Below are positions 35,063-46,685 of a stretch of 64,000 bases of DNA, one piece after another. The stretch's first letter is position 1. The number at the start of each line of letters is the position of its first letter. A program made the translations under genes and the position numbers. The stretch is from Melieria omissa (lineage: Eukaryota; Arthropoda; Insecta; Diptera; Ulidiidae). The stretch covers positions 36,539,264 through 36,603,263 of the forward strand of contig OZ020269.1 in the NCBI GenBank assembly GCA_963971225.1, in the 5' to 3' direction. Below the pieces are notes generated by a model that did not search any database, was not told where the DNA came from, and worked only from the letters and a program-made list of their open reading frames with translations.

Positions 35063-37704
35063 GCGTGCTAATGCACACACACTCTATAAGCCATTGATTG
35101 AAATGACTTAAAATTCCAAAATACATGCACATACCCAACGGTATTAAATTGTAAAACAATGCGGTGACTGCCTCATTCAGCCATTGTTTTCTTTCCTCCG
35201 CTATGTAAATTCCACAACTGTTTGATGCAGACGCAGATCTTAAAGGACATGAACAAGCGGGAAGAGCAGAGAGCGATTGAGTCTTCCACTCGGCTCTTTT
35301 CGCTCCGCTTACATGATTTGAGAACTGGGTCTCGGATTCGACTTGATAATGTGTAGAGGATGACTGAGACAGCAATTAGAGCTGTTATGAGTGTGACCTT
35401 TGCGTAATTAGCCACTGTCCGAAACCTTTTGGCTAACTTCTAATCGCTACGAGCAAATGTGCATATGCAATATTGGACATGCTCCCGTCTCTACTGATTA
35501 AGCAGCATTTTCTTTCTTGAATGTGATCGTCCAATATGTATTTCTCGATACTCAAACTTTTTGAAATCGATAAGTAATCGCCTCTGCCTTGCTCAGACGC
35601 CTTCTTTCTGACATTGTCGGTGCGGCGGCGCTCGATCAACTTGGATACTTAATATACATTTTCTAGAATGATATTGTCAGGTATAGGTATAGGTACATAA
35701 GTAAGTATGTACGAATGTATTTTCGAGACGTTTCGACTACACGAGCATTGGGAACATTTATTTGTGGAAAGTGAAGAAATGTGAACCCTTTTATTTGACA
35801 AGTAGTTAGGATTGATGTCGTTCTCATACACGGCCAGGGCGAAGACATAAGGTAGGTAAAGAAGCGACTGGTATGAAACAGGTACGTTCTGCAGATGCTT
35901 TGCAGCGAAGCAAGGATTATTTGTTCTTTTCTATGAATCACTCACAATATGCTCATGTATTTTCTAGACAATTATCTTATTAATGTTATAATTTAGTAAT
36001 ATGTAATAAGTGTAATAACGATTAAATAGGTCATTCTTTGAGATATGAATACGTAAAACACAAACACAGTATTGCATTTATTCTTAAGATATAATACAAT
36101 AGTTTTAAACAATTAGTGTTGAAATATAATTTTGGACACAGGCGTCATAGCTGGCGTGAACAAAGTGCAAAGTTTGTGGTCATAGTGGTGATGTGAATAG
36201 ACTCGCCTCCAATGTTGTGCGATGCACATTTGTGTTCTCGACCTTTACGCACGCCATAAGTTTTGCGAACTGCATGACAGTTTTCAAAAAAACATTGCAC
36301 AGTTGTCAGCTGTAAAACTGGCTTTCGCTAAAAAAAAGTCGCCGGTTCGAAAACAAACTTCTTGAAAAAACACCCATTACGGCTAAACATTGTACACACT
36401 TGGTTCTTGGATTTTTCCTAATGTTTGTTTGTTTTACCGAAGCATTATATATTTTATATTTTACTTTTGAAAGATTAACTTATTTGTAGTTTTTGTAACA
36501 GAAAAACAATGTATGAGCACGATATTTACCTAAATAGGTCCTGTGTTCAGTGAGTGTCGAGAACATCACTAATCCTAACCTTAAATTTTCTCCCTACAAG
36601 TGTCTGCCCTTAAGAATATTTTAAACTCTATGGAAAGTAAAATTATTTTCAACTATAAACAGCATTAATATTTATGGTGCTTCAAGCATTCTTCCAGCAA
36701 ACAAAAAAACTGCAACAGAAAAAAATTCCCTCTTGAAGAGCTTTTTTTTAACATTAGATTCCCACTTCTCGATACAATAGACTGTACCACAATTCTTCAG
36801 CCTTTTATGTTTAAATTCTTCTTTAAGTTCTCTCACGTGGAACTCATCTTGTTAAAACACCGTGTACTTTGTAATTGTTTCACGAAACTGAAAAATTTTG
36901 TAGTACGTATTACAAAAATGATGAGGCTACTTTAGTGCATTCAAAATTTTTTGATAACGGTACTCTAAATGAAAATTTGGTCAATCCAGCTTCTACTGGA
37001 CAGACTGTATAGTAATGAATTGTGTGAATGAATTTCAAGACGCTTGTTTTGGTGTAATCGGTTTGTTTCTATGACGTTTAGTTACGAGTTTTGTATGAGA
37101 TTTGCTCTGCACCTTATCAGTATTTTCGCTCTCCTGAACATTTTGAAAATTACAGTTAGGTTGTTTTGTCAAAATGCCACAGATATATATTTTATGAAAG
37201 GCTGTGCAAATATCTTTTTCGCATTATAACACAGGGCAACAAATTTCGACTTTTGGTCGGCTTTTCTGGGTTTGACATCAGTTCTAGGGTAATTGGGTAC
37301 CGCTGATTTCGAATCCGCAAACCGTTTTTAAAACTTAGTTTCCGTTTTCGCAAAAAATGGGCGTGTCACTTTTTCGGATTGTCCCTGACTTTTTGCACGT
37401 TTTCGATTGTAATTTCTAAATCAACAAACCGGTTGACATGGTTTTCTCTTCGTGGCATTTGCAACATCTCACGGCTTCTATTCCAATGTAATTTATTTTT
37501 ATAAGTTTTAAAAATCCGCGGTAATTGGACCTCAAAGTCGGAAAATATGGAATTTCAAGGCGTTTTCTTGGATGGTCAAAAACATGCACATTTTTCTTAA
37601 ATCTATTAATAAGTTAGGTGTTAAATGAAAGCGGAAACATCAAATAATACAACACAGACAATTTATTTGGCGTGGTTCCCATTCTTATCGAAATAATAGG
37701 AAAA
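35063..37704. other. Unannotated stretch
   Basis: No element end or gene is recognised. A minus-strand frame at 35173-35415 has a hydrophobic start but no ATG and an in-frame stop just upstream, so it is not annotated as a gene. The remainder is AT-rich with short frames only. Confidence 0.35.
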
Positions 37705-37764
37705 ATTCATGTACACTCAAAAATAAGCCAAAGTTGTAAGGCTTATTTTTGAGTGTACATGAAT
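37705..37764. repeat. Perfect 25-bp hairpin
   Basis: The arm 37705-37729 (ATTCATGTACACTCAAAAAT and on) and its exact reverse complement 37740-37764 enclose a 10-nt spacer. The arms look like a Tc1-type terminal repeat and adjoin the Tc1-like relic that follows, so this may be two termini fused head to head. Confidence 0.85.
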
Positions 37765-37799
37765 GAAACCCTTCTCGAAATCCGTTTTAATGCCAAAAT

Positions 37800-38296
37800 T
37801 AGCTGTTTTGTTGTTGATATTCTTTTTCTCTAAGCTTTTGCTTCATTAAGGACCAAACATTTTCGATTGAGTTTGCATCTGGACATTGAGATGGCCAATT
37901 TAGTGTTTCCACCCCAAATTTTCTCTATACAATTTGAGACGATTTTCAACATGTTTTCAACCAATAGCGTTTTCGACATAGTACTTCAATGAAGAATGCC
38001 CGATTTAAGAAGCCTGCGTCGGATAGTGGCCGTTGATACTTCGACTCTCTTCTGCGACAATCTTTCCTCCGCTTGCTTCAGGCTAAGAGTTGGAGTGTTA
38101 TCAAACATCCGGACTATCGCCTTATCAGCTTTGTTCTGAGTGATTTTCTTCCTGCCTCCCGTGGCTTCTCGTAAACATTTTCGAACTCTTTAAATCGACT
38201 GATCCACTTCCTCACAATCAAAGGTTTCATTTTTGGAGCCTTTGGATGGTTTACCAAAAACACTACTTCGAAACGTTTTTTAAATACAGCACTCAT
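37800..38296 (-). pseudogene. Tc1-like transposase relic
   Basis: The minus-strand frame from 38296 begins M-S-A-V-F-K-K-R-F-E-V-V-F-L and carries a helix-turn-helix region (R-K-W-I-S-R-F-K-E-F), with a second one in L-S-L-K-Q-A-E...V-S-T-A-T-I-R-R-R-L-L. It then jumps to W-P-S-Q-C-P-D-A-N-S-I-E-N-V-W-S-L-M-K at about 37845-37905, the last catalytic block with its Glu. The first two catalytic Asp regions are deleted. Stops and frame changes are present. Confidence 0.75.
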
Positions 38297-38376
38297 TTTT
38301 AACTCTTGACATTTCAGAGAAAACTTGTACTAAACTAACAAAACAGAAACACATGCGAAAACGGTATTTTAATATA

Positions 38377-38870
38377 CTATTGTGTCCAAAAAATAAGGTG
38401 ACATTGTATTTTTATTTTGTATTTGTATTTTGAAAATTCTTTATTTATTCTTCCAAATCAATTTCATCCCCTTCAAAGTAATCCCCTCTCGATGAAATGC
38501 ACTTATGCTAACGGATTTTCCAATCTTCGAAACACTGATTGTACTCACTTTCCGGGATGGCCTTCAGTTCCGTCTTCGCTGCGGCTTCAATCTCCTCTAT
38601 CGTATCAAAACGGTGTCCCCGGAGCGGTATTTTGAGCTTGCTGAACAGCCAAAAGTCGCACGGCGCCAGATCAAGTGAATACGGTGGTTGCGGAACGATA
38701 TGGGTTAAGTTTTTGGCGAAATGATCACGAATTACGAGTGCAGTATGAGATGGTGCATTATCGTAGTGTAAAAACCAAGAATTGTCTTTCCACAATTCCG
38801 GCCTTTTTGGGCGGATAGCGTTACGCAAACGACGCATAACGTTCAAATAATATTCCTTGTTGACTGTTTG
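38377..38870 (-). mobile_element. Mariner C, copy 2 (fragment)
   Basis: One terminus follows TA and reads CTATTGTGTCCAAAAAATAA, the inverted repeat of this family. On the minus strand the frame 38508-38846 matches the C-terminal region of copies 1 and 3, including H-Y-D-N-A-P-S-H-T and L-D-L-A-P-C-D-F-W-L-F. The other end stops at a GGAA repeat near 38870 without its terminal repeat. Confidence 0.76.
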
Positions 38871-40670
38871 GCCCGGAAGGAAGGAAGGAAGTCATCCTTT
38901 TATCCGGGAATATATAATTCCAAATAATATTTTGCGTGGTCAAAAGATCTGAATAATTGTTTTGAGGAGCATTAAAACTTGGTGGGGCGTGTAATTTCAG
39001 TAGTAAAGTACGCAATAACTAAGTTTCGTACGTGTGTTGGTGCACATGTATGCATGTTCATGTGCTTGTAAACAAGTAAGCACATCGCCGCAGTTCTACT
39101 CAGATTCAGAATTGAGCGGCAGAATTGACCTTGTCTTCAATAAATACGACTTTTTTGTAGAACGTCAATGCCGAAAACAACTGTGGGCAGGCTGCACGAA
39201 TGAATGGATGGATATGCGGATGTACATAGTGTATGTGGTGTGCGCGCGCACTTGCACAACACTTACTGGGGTGTGTTCACACTCCGTTTTGGGACTTGTG
39301 CGCAAATACGAGCAAGTTCGCGCGGCGCACACAAACGCTCATACACAACGAATTAAGCATTTCTTCGCGACGAATATTAATTTCTAAGCATGAGCTCAAA
39401 AGCGCGAGAAACACACATGCATATCGAAATATTGCGACGCACTCAAGGTTCATTTTTATATCATACGTAATTATAATTCAGTACTAATAGTTAGTTATGC
39501 AATATTCTCATTGTTTCTGCCGCGGCGCATAAGTGGCGAATATGTATAACTTTATGGAAGAGCCCCATGCGATGCTCGGCCGCATGTAGCCGCGCATGCC
39601 CAGCAAACGTAACAAGTGCTTCCGTATGAAAGCAGAGTATTCTGTATGTTTTCATTTGTTATAGACTTTATTCGGGGCATCATTAGTATACTCGTGCTGA
39701 AATAATTTAATTCAACTTTCAAATATATAACTACTTACATTAAAGCCTTGAAAAATTTAACCACTGGAGTTGTTAGTGCATTTTCGGCGCCCTTTACTCA
39801 ATTCGTAACTTGTTTTTTTTTGTCCGCGCAGGAGGTGGAAATCTTCGAAAGATACTGGGGCAACCCACCAGCATGCCGGATTCTTACTGACTAAAACCAC
39901 CCCCTGTTAACCCTTCATTCCCTCTGCGGAATTACCGTTAAGTATCGCATCGCAGAGGGGGTTAAATCTAGCCTATATTTCCAGGCTCTGTTGTGCGTTG
40001 GCTGCTTCTGGCCCATTCTGCTCTTCGCAGTTCAGCTTGCATTAAAGTAATGCCTCCACATATTTCGTCCCAAGCTTCCGCTGATTCCAACATCGCGTCA
40101 ATTATGTTTCGTAACTTGTGGAATGTGCAATTTGCTCTTGCGATGTAAGCGATAATCCAATTAAATTTAAATTAATTTTTCGAATCTATTTCATGCGTAA
40201 TTGTTTTGCTTGGGCTCTTAATTTTTTAATTAACTTTTTTCTTTATACGAATGCAAAACCACTACCCAAATTCTATTCTATTCTATATTCTATATATATA
40301 TATATAACCAACAATCTATATTCTAATCTGTAAAATATTTATTCAGATTCACACTTGTCGGTGACAGTTACAAACTTTAAACAAAACAATAATTCTCTTT
40401 ACTTTTCTTCACTTCTGGCCGTGTTTAAATCAGAGTACAATTTCATTCGAGACGTTCCCTTAAGCGGTGGGCGCTGGTAAGTCCAAACGTTGCTGCACCC
40501 ACTATCGGGGAGTATATCTGTCAATAAATAATGGCACTAATTCATCTATAAGAGGCCTTCAAACGCAAGCAAAAGTTTTAAAAATAAGTATTTCTCACTT
40601 ATGTACTCTAAACATTTCACATTTGGATGTATAAAAGAAGAGTTATGGCACCTGAAGGGACAGTATGCTT
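38871..40670. other. Unannotated stretch
   Basis: No gene is recognised. It includes a TTAA-bounded 51-bp segment (39911-39961) with CCTCTGCG/CGCAGAGG arms that may be coincidental, and a short TCTAT/TA microsatellite at about 40270-40306. Confidence 0.35.
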
Positions 40671-40884
40671 GTGTCATCGCACAATAGGTCAAATGACCAC
40701 TTTTTCTGTGCGAAATTAATAACGGCTAAAATATTGTATTATTTGGAGCCAAATTCATAGCAAAGGCAAAAGTAGGTAAAATATTAACAAATTAAACAAC
40801 AAAATATTAACCCTTTCACGCCCATTAACTTGTCTGAGGTCAAAAATAAAAAAAAAAATTTTTTTAATTAATGAGTATGCTTTT

Positions 40885-41255
40885 ATATAGAGAGCTGGTT
40901 CCTGAATCTAACAAACTAAAAATTTTGCCTGAGAACCGCCCATAAAAGGCGTGGTTCAAGGTCAAAGTTCAAAGTTTTTATTAAAAAAAATCAGTTAATC
41001 TCCAAGTGATTTACACGATATGGGTATCAAACGAAAAGTCGTTTTCATACCTTTCTTCTGATGTGCAACATTAGATACGTAAGATGTACTAATAAAAAGT
41101 TTTAAGCGAAAACATTTTTTTTAATAATATATGTATCCGTTTTGTAAAAAACGCCTAAAATTTTTTATTAGTACATACTACGTATCTAATGTTGTGCATG
41201 CGTTTCCCAGGCAAAATTTTTAGTTTTTTAGATTCACAAAAATAAGCTCTATATG
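40885..41255. repeat. Long imperfect inverted repeat (foldback)
   Basis: The left half (CTGAATCTAACAAACTAAAA, then CAACATTAGATACGTA and TGTACTAATAAAAAGTTTTA) is mirrored in the right half (TATTAGTACATACTACGTAT, then AGTTTTTTAGATTC). Just outside on the left is TTAACCCTTTCACG (from 40810), which resembles the ends of MITE P1, but no right partner is seen. Confidence 0.65.
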
Positions 41256-41739
41256 ATACAATTTTCGGGGTTCTTTCACATTTGCATTTGTTCCAAAAAT
41301 TGTTTTTTGTTTGAATCGTCAATATCCTCCGTTGGATCATCACAATTTAACAACTCGATAACTTCAGGTAGAAGGTGTACAAGCTTAAATTTTAACGAAT
41401 GTGATGCAATCTGTCGGTTTTATGAATTTTATGGCGCGATTCAGCAGCTTTTTCTCCTTTGCGCGTTCCTCGAGCTAAATTTCAAACAATTCGAATTTTT
41501 GTATAGCCTAGTGTTCTTGGAAAAATGGTATTACTAGCAAAACGCAAACAAGCGCAACTTGAAATAAAATGAAATGAACTTATAATATACCAATTTATTC
41601 ATTTCTTTTTACTTTATCTTTGCCAAATGTTGCCGAAACTTTAAAAGCTTGCATAAAGATAAATGTTGAAGTCAACCGCAAAAGCTTTGAGGTCAGGTTA
41701 GAAAATTATTATTTTTTCAACAAAAAAAATCATTAATAC

Positions 41740-42721
41740 GTAAGGGAGAGGGCTGGGGTGTGAACCGGGTTTTGTTTTTCGACTCTAACTTTTCTCAGAA
41801 TAAAGATATCGAAAAATCGAAGATACCGTTGGAAAGGTGAATATATAACGCAACTTTGTTATGAAGACAGATTACCGTTTTGATTGAAATTTAACTCTCT
41901 ACGTCCAATTTTCTAAGAACGTGATTTTTCGCTTTTTCAAAAAAGTGGCTGGGTTGTGAACCATCTGGAAAATCCCTATTAAAGTCAGAAAATACGAAGA
42001 AAACACCCATAATTTTTAAGTACATTGAGAATTTATTTAATCAGGAAGCCTCAAGAGGTGAAAAAAAGTTATAATGACGCCTCTTAGGCCAAAAAATCGC
42101 AATGAATGAAACTGCTCAATTTTTTAAATTTTCATCCTAATCTGTGTCAGAATGTTTGCATGTGAAATACGAACGTGTTCTCGTATTGGCTCACTTCAAG
42201 TGAACACAACGAAATCGAGTTAAATGATATAAAATGACTTTATTTTAATATATCCGTCCATATTTGACAGTGTTAGAACAAATGTAGTACGAAAAACAGG
42301 TGGTTCATAACCCAGCCACCTCAGTGGTTCACAGCCCAACCACGATGCCATTTTGGAAACTTTAAAATAAACGACACTTCCAATCATAATTCGACATAAA
42401 CAAATATTGCATCGTAAAATAGAATCAAAACACTAAATAAACATGTATTACACTGACCTTTTTGCAATAAGCTCAGTCACTAAGATAGCACTTTAAAAAA
42501 AAGCCAACAAGTTTTCGCAGTCGATTTTCAAACACGATGTCTTTCAAACTCGATTGCTGCCACAAGCAATATGTGTTTGTACTTCGTTGTAACCACAAAA
42601 GCAGAGTCATATCATAAGACAAAATTGACAGTTGAAAGATTGGCGATATGTCAATTAGGGAAAGAAAAAACGGCAATGGTTCACACCCCAGCCTGGTTCA
42701 CAACCCAGCCCTCTCCCTTAC
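41740..42721. mobile_element. Iteron element Q2, 982 bp, both ends present
   Basis: The ends are GTAAGGGAGAGGGCTGGG and its inverted match CCCAGCCCTCTCCCTTAC. The 16-mer GGCTGGGTTGTGAACC or a one- to two-base variant occurs six times: forward at 41751 and 41947, inverted at 42302, 42326, 42678 and 42695. Flanks TTAATAC and TTAATGC are a possible 7-bp target duplication with one mismatch. There is no ORF of note. Clustered subterminal motifs of this sort are typical of transposase binding sites. The superfamily is not determined. Confidence 0.7.
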
Positions 42722-43910
42722 TTAATGCATCGTTTTCCATTTCCAACTTTTTTTAAATTATTCGCACAATTTTCACAATACGAGCTTAAAACTTTACTAT
42801 CAATACTGATTCAGCAAATAAATTTTCAATGACTTGTCGATAAAGTGACTTTGACTGAGTACTGTCAAAAGGTACTTTATGTTTTAAAAAAACAAAGTGG
42901 TATTTTCGTTGCTTTGGAGTATTTCTAATATGATTAGGGGAGAAAAAATTTTAGAACGGCATTTACGAAATTTGACTTTCGCACAGAAAAAGTGATCATT
43001 TGACCTAATGTGCATCGGTACAAAATTGAGCATTGAGCAAAGGTCTAGTATTAAGTGTTGTCTTAAACTTGGTAACAGTTTTGCCAAAACTTTTTAATTG
43101 ATGGCCCAAGTTTATGGGATGTAGGCTAATCTTAAAAGGGGACTCCACAATAGGATTCTAAATCTCCGTACCAGTACGTCACCGGTTTTGGTTTAACATG
43201 GACTTTTGCTTTAATAAACAATAAAAACAATTAAATAAATAAAAATTCACCAAAAAATCTATTCGTTTCTTTGGGTTGGGTTTCACGTCTTGGGTTTCAC
43301 GTCTTTAATTAGTAAGTCAAAGTGGCGCCAGTGGCTTTTCCGCTATCCACGAATCGATCCAATTTTGTACTTCTTCATAATTGGAGAAGTGCTGGTCAGC
43401 TAGGCCATGTTGCATTGATCGGAAGAGATAGTAATCGGATGGCGCAAGGTCTGGACTATACGGCGGGTGGGGTAGGACATCTCATTTGAGCATTTCAAGG
43501 TAGGTTTTGACTACCTATGCAACATGTGGCCGAGCATTGTCATGTTGCAAAATTACCTTGCCGTGCCTTTGTTCATATTCCGGCCGTTTTTCGCGCAGTG
43601 CTCGGCTCAAACGCATCAATTGTCGTCGGTAGACTTCCCCTGTGATCGTTTCATTCGGTTGCAACAGCTCATAATAGATCACACCCAGCTGGTCCCACCA
43701 AACACACAGCATAACCTTCAGGCCATGAATAACACTTCGTTCAATAATGTGTGTGACTGACACATAGATGGCGACACTAATACTAAATCAATATTTTTTT
43801 TCGAAATTGTGAACCTTTTTAGGCTTACTGTCAAAATTATATGTCAATCCGACCATTAGTTTACAAGTTACAGTGCTTTAAGTGACACTACTTTTGAGTT
43901 TTCAAAAAAA

Positions 43911-45691
43911 ATGAATTCAAAGCAATTCCGTGTGCTGATTTATCATTGTTTTTTAATGAAAAAAAATTCTGTTCAATGCCAGGAATGGCTTGAAAAACAT
44001 TATTCGGACTCTGCTCCATCAAAAAGAACCATTTGTTATTGGTATGCCGAATTCAAACGTGGTCGTACAGACACCGATGACATTCCATCTACTGGACGGC
44101 CAAATGACGCTGTTATTCCGGAAAACGTTGAAAAAACACTGAAAATCATTATGTCCGACCGTAAAGTGAAAGTGGGGGAGATTGCTGACATTCTAAAGAT
44201 ATCAGCAGGCAGTGTACACACCTTAAGGGAAGGCTCCCCTGGATTTGGACCGAAAAATGGTTTTTTTTTTTGCATAAAACGAAGGCTACATATATGTAGA
44301 ATATGTGTGTAAAAGGATTTTTTGATACGACGCGTATTTTCATGGGAGAACACACCTATCTCACGCGCGCTACGGGACGCTCCACTGCTCTAATTTGCTT
44401 CAAACGCGTTTATCTCGAAACCATTTTTTCCAATCTAACTGAAATCACCGGACTTGATCTAATGATCCGATTTTCTTCATCTAAAAACTGCTCGAATGTA
44501 TTTGATTTTCTGTATGCCTTGAACCTACAATTTGCATAAATAGTTATTTATTTTTAATTTTTAAATGTGGTTGAAATTAAAAAAAGGTGCAAAAAATTTA
44601 ACTTTTTTCTTCAAATATTCATTGTGCAAGAATTTTTCGTTTCAATTTTTTGAGTCTGGTTCAATGCACAGACAATTTTGTTATCTTTAAGTAATGACAA
44701 TGCTTTTTGATTTCAGTCCACTACAAGAGGCTGCAGGATTACAGTTCTCGAGCGATGTTTGGCGCGCAGAGGCCTACGGAAATCGCCATTTTGTAGCCGC
44801 CATTTTGAATTTCATCAAGTTTTTTAACTTTTTAAACTCCTAAATAATAGACGAATTTAATAGTCAAAACCGGAAGTTTGTACGCCTTTTCATTATCCCA
44901 CAAAAAAATTACAAACTTTGCCTTATTTTTGCCCAAATCCAGGGGAGCCTTCCCTTAATACACGAACATTTGGTTATGAAAAAGGTGTTTTCGAAATGGG
45001 TGCCGCGTTTGTTCACACCGGAGCAAAAACAACAACGAATCGATGATTCAAAGAGCTGTTTGGACATGTTTACGCGCAACAAGTCGGAGTTTTTGCGTCG
45101 GTACATCACAATGGATGAAACATGGATCCACCATTTCACTCCAGAGTCAAATCGGCAGTCTGCTGAGTGGCATGCAACCGGTGAAAGCCGCCCAAAGCGT
45201 CCAAAGGCACAAACATCGGCTGGCAAGGTTATGGCGTCAGTATTTTGGGATGTGCACGGAATAATATTCATCGACTATCTTGAGAAAGGGAAAACAATCA
45301 ATAGCGACTATTATATAGCGTTGTTGGAACGTTTGAAAGAAGAAATCGCGATTAAGCGGCCCCATATGAAGAAGAAAAAAGTGTTGTTTCACCAAGACAA
45401 TGCACCGTGTCACAAGTCGATGAAAACGATGGCAAAAATGCATGAATTGGGCTTCGAATTGCTTCCTCATCCCCGTATTCTCCAGATCTGGCCCCCAGCG
45501 ACTACTGGCTCTTCGCAGACCTCAAAAAGATGCTCCGTGGTAAGAGATTTGGCTCAAATGATGAAGTAATCGCCGAAACTAACGCCTATTTTGAAGGCAA
45601 AGAAAAATCGTTCTACAAAGGCGGTATCGAAAGATTGGAAAAGCGTTGGAATGATTGTATCTCCCTAAAAGGGGACTATGTTGAGGAATAA
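43911..45691 (+). pseudogene. Mariner B transposase, interrupted copy
   Basis: The same start and sequence as the intact 349-aa ORF run for about 104 codons, to S-V-H-T; the frame then enters the inserted MITE (44227-44954) and stops. After the MITE the frame resumes and keeps the first two catalytic Asp residues (T-M-D-E-T-W, H-Q-D-N-A-P). A one-base deletion near 45473 (CCTCATCCCCG against CCTTATCCCCCG) then shifts the frame before the third Asp. The stop codon is at about 45689. It cannot make a full enzyme. Confidence 0.9.
44227..44954. mobile_element. TTAA MITE P2 inside mariner B copy 2, 728 bp
   Basis: TTAA at 44223-44226 and 44955-44958 flanks perfect 22-bp inverted ends beginning GGGAAGGCTCCCCTGGAT. 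In mariner copy 1 the matching place reads CATACCATAATACACG, so the target TTAA arose by one base change in copy 2. No transposase is encoded. The piggyBac-like assignment rests on TTAA and the ends. Confidence 0.88.
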
Positions 45692-46685
45692 AAACGAATT
45701 TTAGCAAAAAAATGTGTTTTAATTAGTTAGTCACACACATTATTGAACGAAGTGTTATTCCGAACGGCCGTCGATGCATGGCCGGGGTATCCATACGTTG
45801 CTCGACGTTTTGGATTATCGTAATGGACCCACTTTTCATCGCCAGTGACAATTCGATGCAAACATCTTTTTCTTTTGTGTCGTTGAAGCAGTTGTTCACA
45901 CGTGAAAAGTCGGCGTTCGACGTCTCTTGGCTTCATTTCATACGGCACCCAATGGCCTACCTTCCGGATCATTTCCATTGCTTTTAAACGATCGGAAATG
46001 GTTTGTTGTGCGACGCCAAGTGATTTTGCAAGTTCTCCTTGCGTTTGGGATGGATCTTGGTCGAGCAATGTCTCCAATTCGTGATCTTTCAACTTTTTTG
46101 GCTCTCCGGGCCGTTCATCGTCCTCCAAGTCAAAATTGCCACTTTTAAACCGTGCAAACCACTTCTAGCACGTACGCTCAGCTAGAGCATGCACACTAGA
46201 CATTTACGCCGCCGAGCCACGCCGCCGCCGCCGCCGATTTTGGCTTTTTCTGACACGCCGCCGCCGAATTAGGTAAAAACCGGCGCGGCGGCGGCGGCGG
46301 CGGCGTTCGGCGTCATATAAATTCTTGTACAACATAAAAAAAAATTAAGATGAATATTTTAGTGTATCGTGACAAGTGCCCTGTTTCAAATGATCGATTA
46401 ATCATTGGAATTGTCCCATTTCTAGAACATTTGACAGCTGGTCTCACCATTACAAATAAAAGGTCACAGCTTAGTCCTTATAACGTCAATAAAATAATTT
46501 TCATACATGACAATTACGAGACTTGCAAAGCAAATTTAACATAATTTCTTTTAAATATTATTATTATTATTTTTTATAAGTACTTATGTAAAATGTGAAA
46601 AATGACTGTGAATTTAAGGAGCACAAGAAAAGCTTTATTTTTTTTGTTTAACAATTGTTATTGTTTTTTTTAATGTATTAATATA

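Larger units (their letters stand above)
40678..43015. repeat. Matching inverted ends enclosing Q2
   Basis: The text at 40678-40725 (ATAGGTCAAATGACCACTTT, then TTCTGTGCGAAA) recurs inverted at 42970-43015 with few changes. The pair would bound a 2.3-kb unit that holds a foldback at 40885-41255 and the Q2 element. I cannot fix a target duplication. It may be an old DNA transposon with later insertions or two independent copies of one repeat. Confidence 0.5.
43732..45755 (+). mobile_element. Mariner B, copy 2 (complete ends, split by a MITE)
   Basis: It is flanked by TA at 43730-43731 and 45756-45757. The ends are perfect inverted repeats beginning ACACTTCGTTCAATAATGTG. Without the internal MITE the element is 1292 bp, the usual mariner size. 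It lies inside mariner A, whose reading frame resumes exactly across the insertion. It differs from copy 1 by few substitutions, so both are recent. Confidence 0.93.

Noticed and set aside
34788..35375. 195-codon minus-strand frame
   Set aside because: Its first half is antisense to the mariner C coding remnant and the rest lacks any domain; no ATG-supported gene model.
35173..35415. Minus-strand frame with a hydrophobic, signal-anchor-like start
   Set aside because: There is no ATG at the start, an in-frame stop lies about 11 codons upstream, and no homolog is known to me.
39907..39965. A 51-bp TTAA-bounded mini element
   Set aside because: The inverted arms are internal rather than terminal and TTAA is common in AT-rich DNA, so chance is likely.
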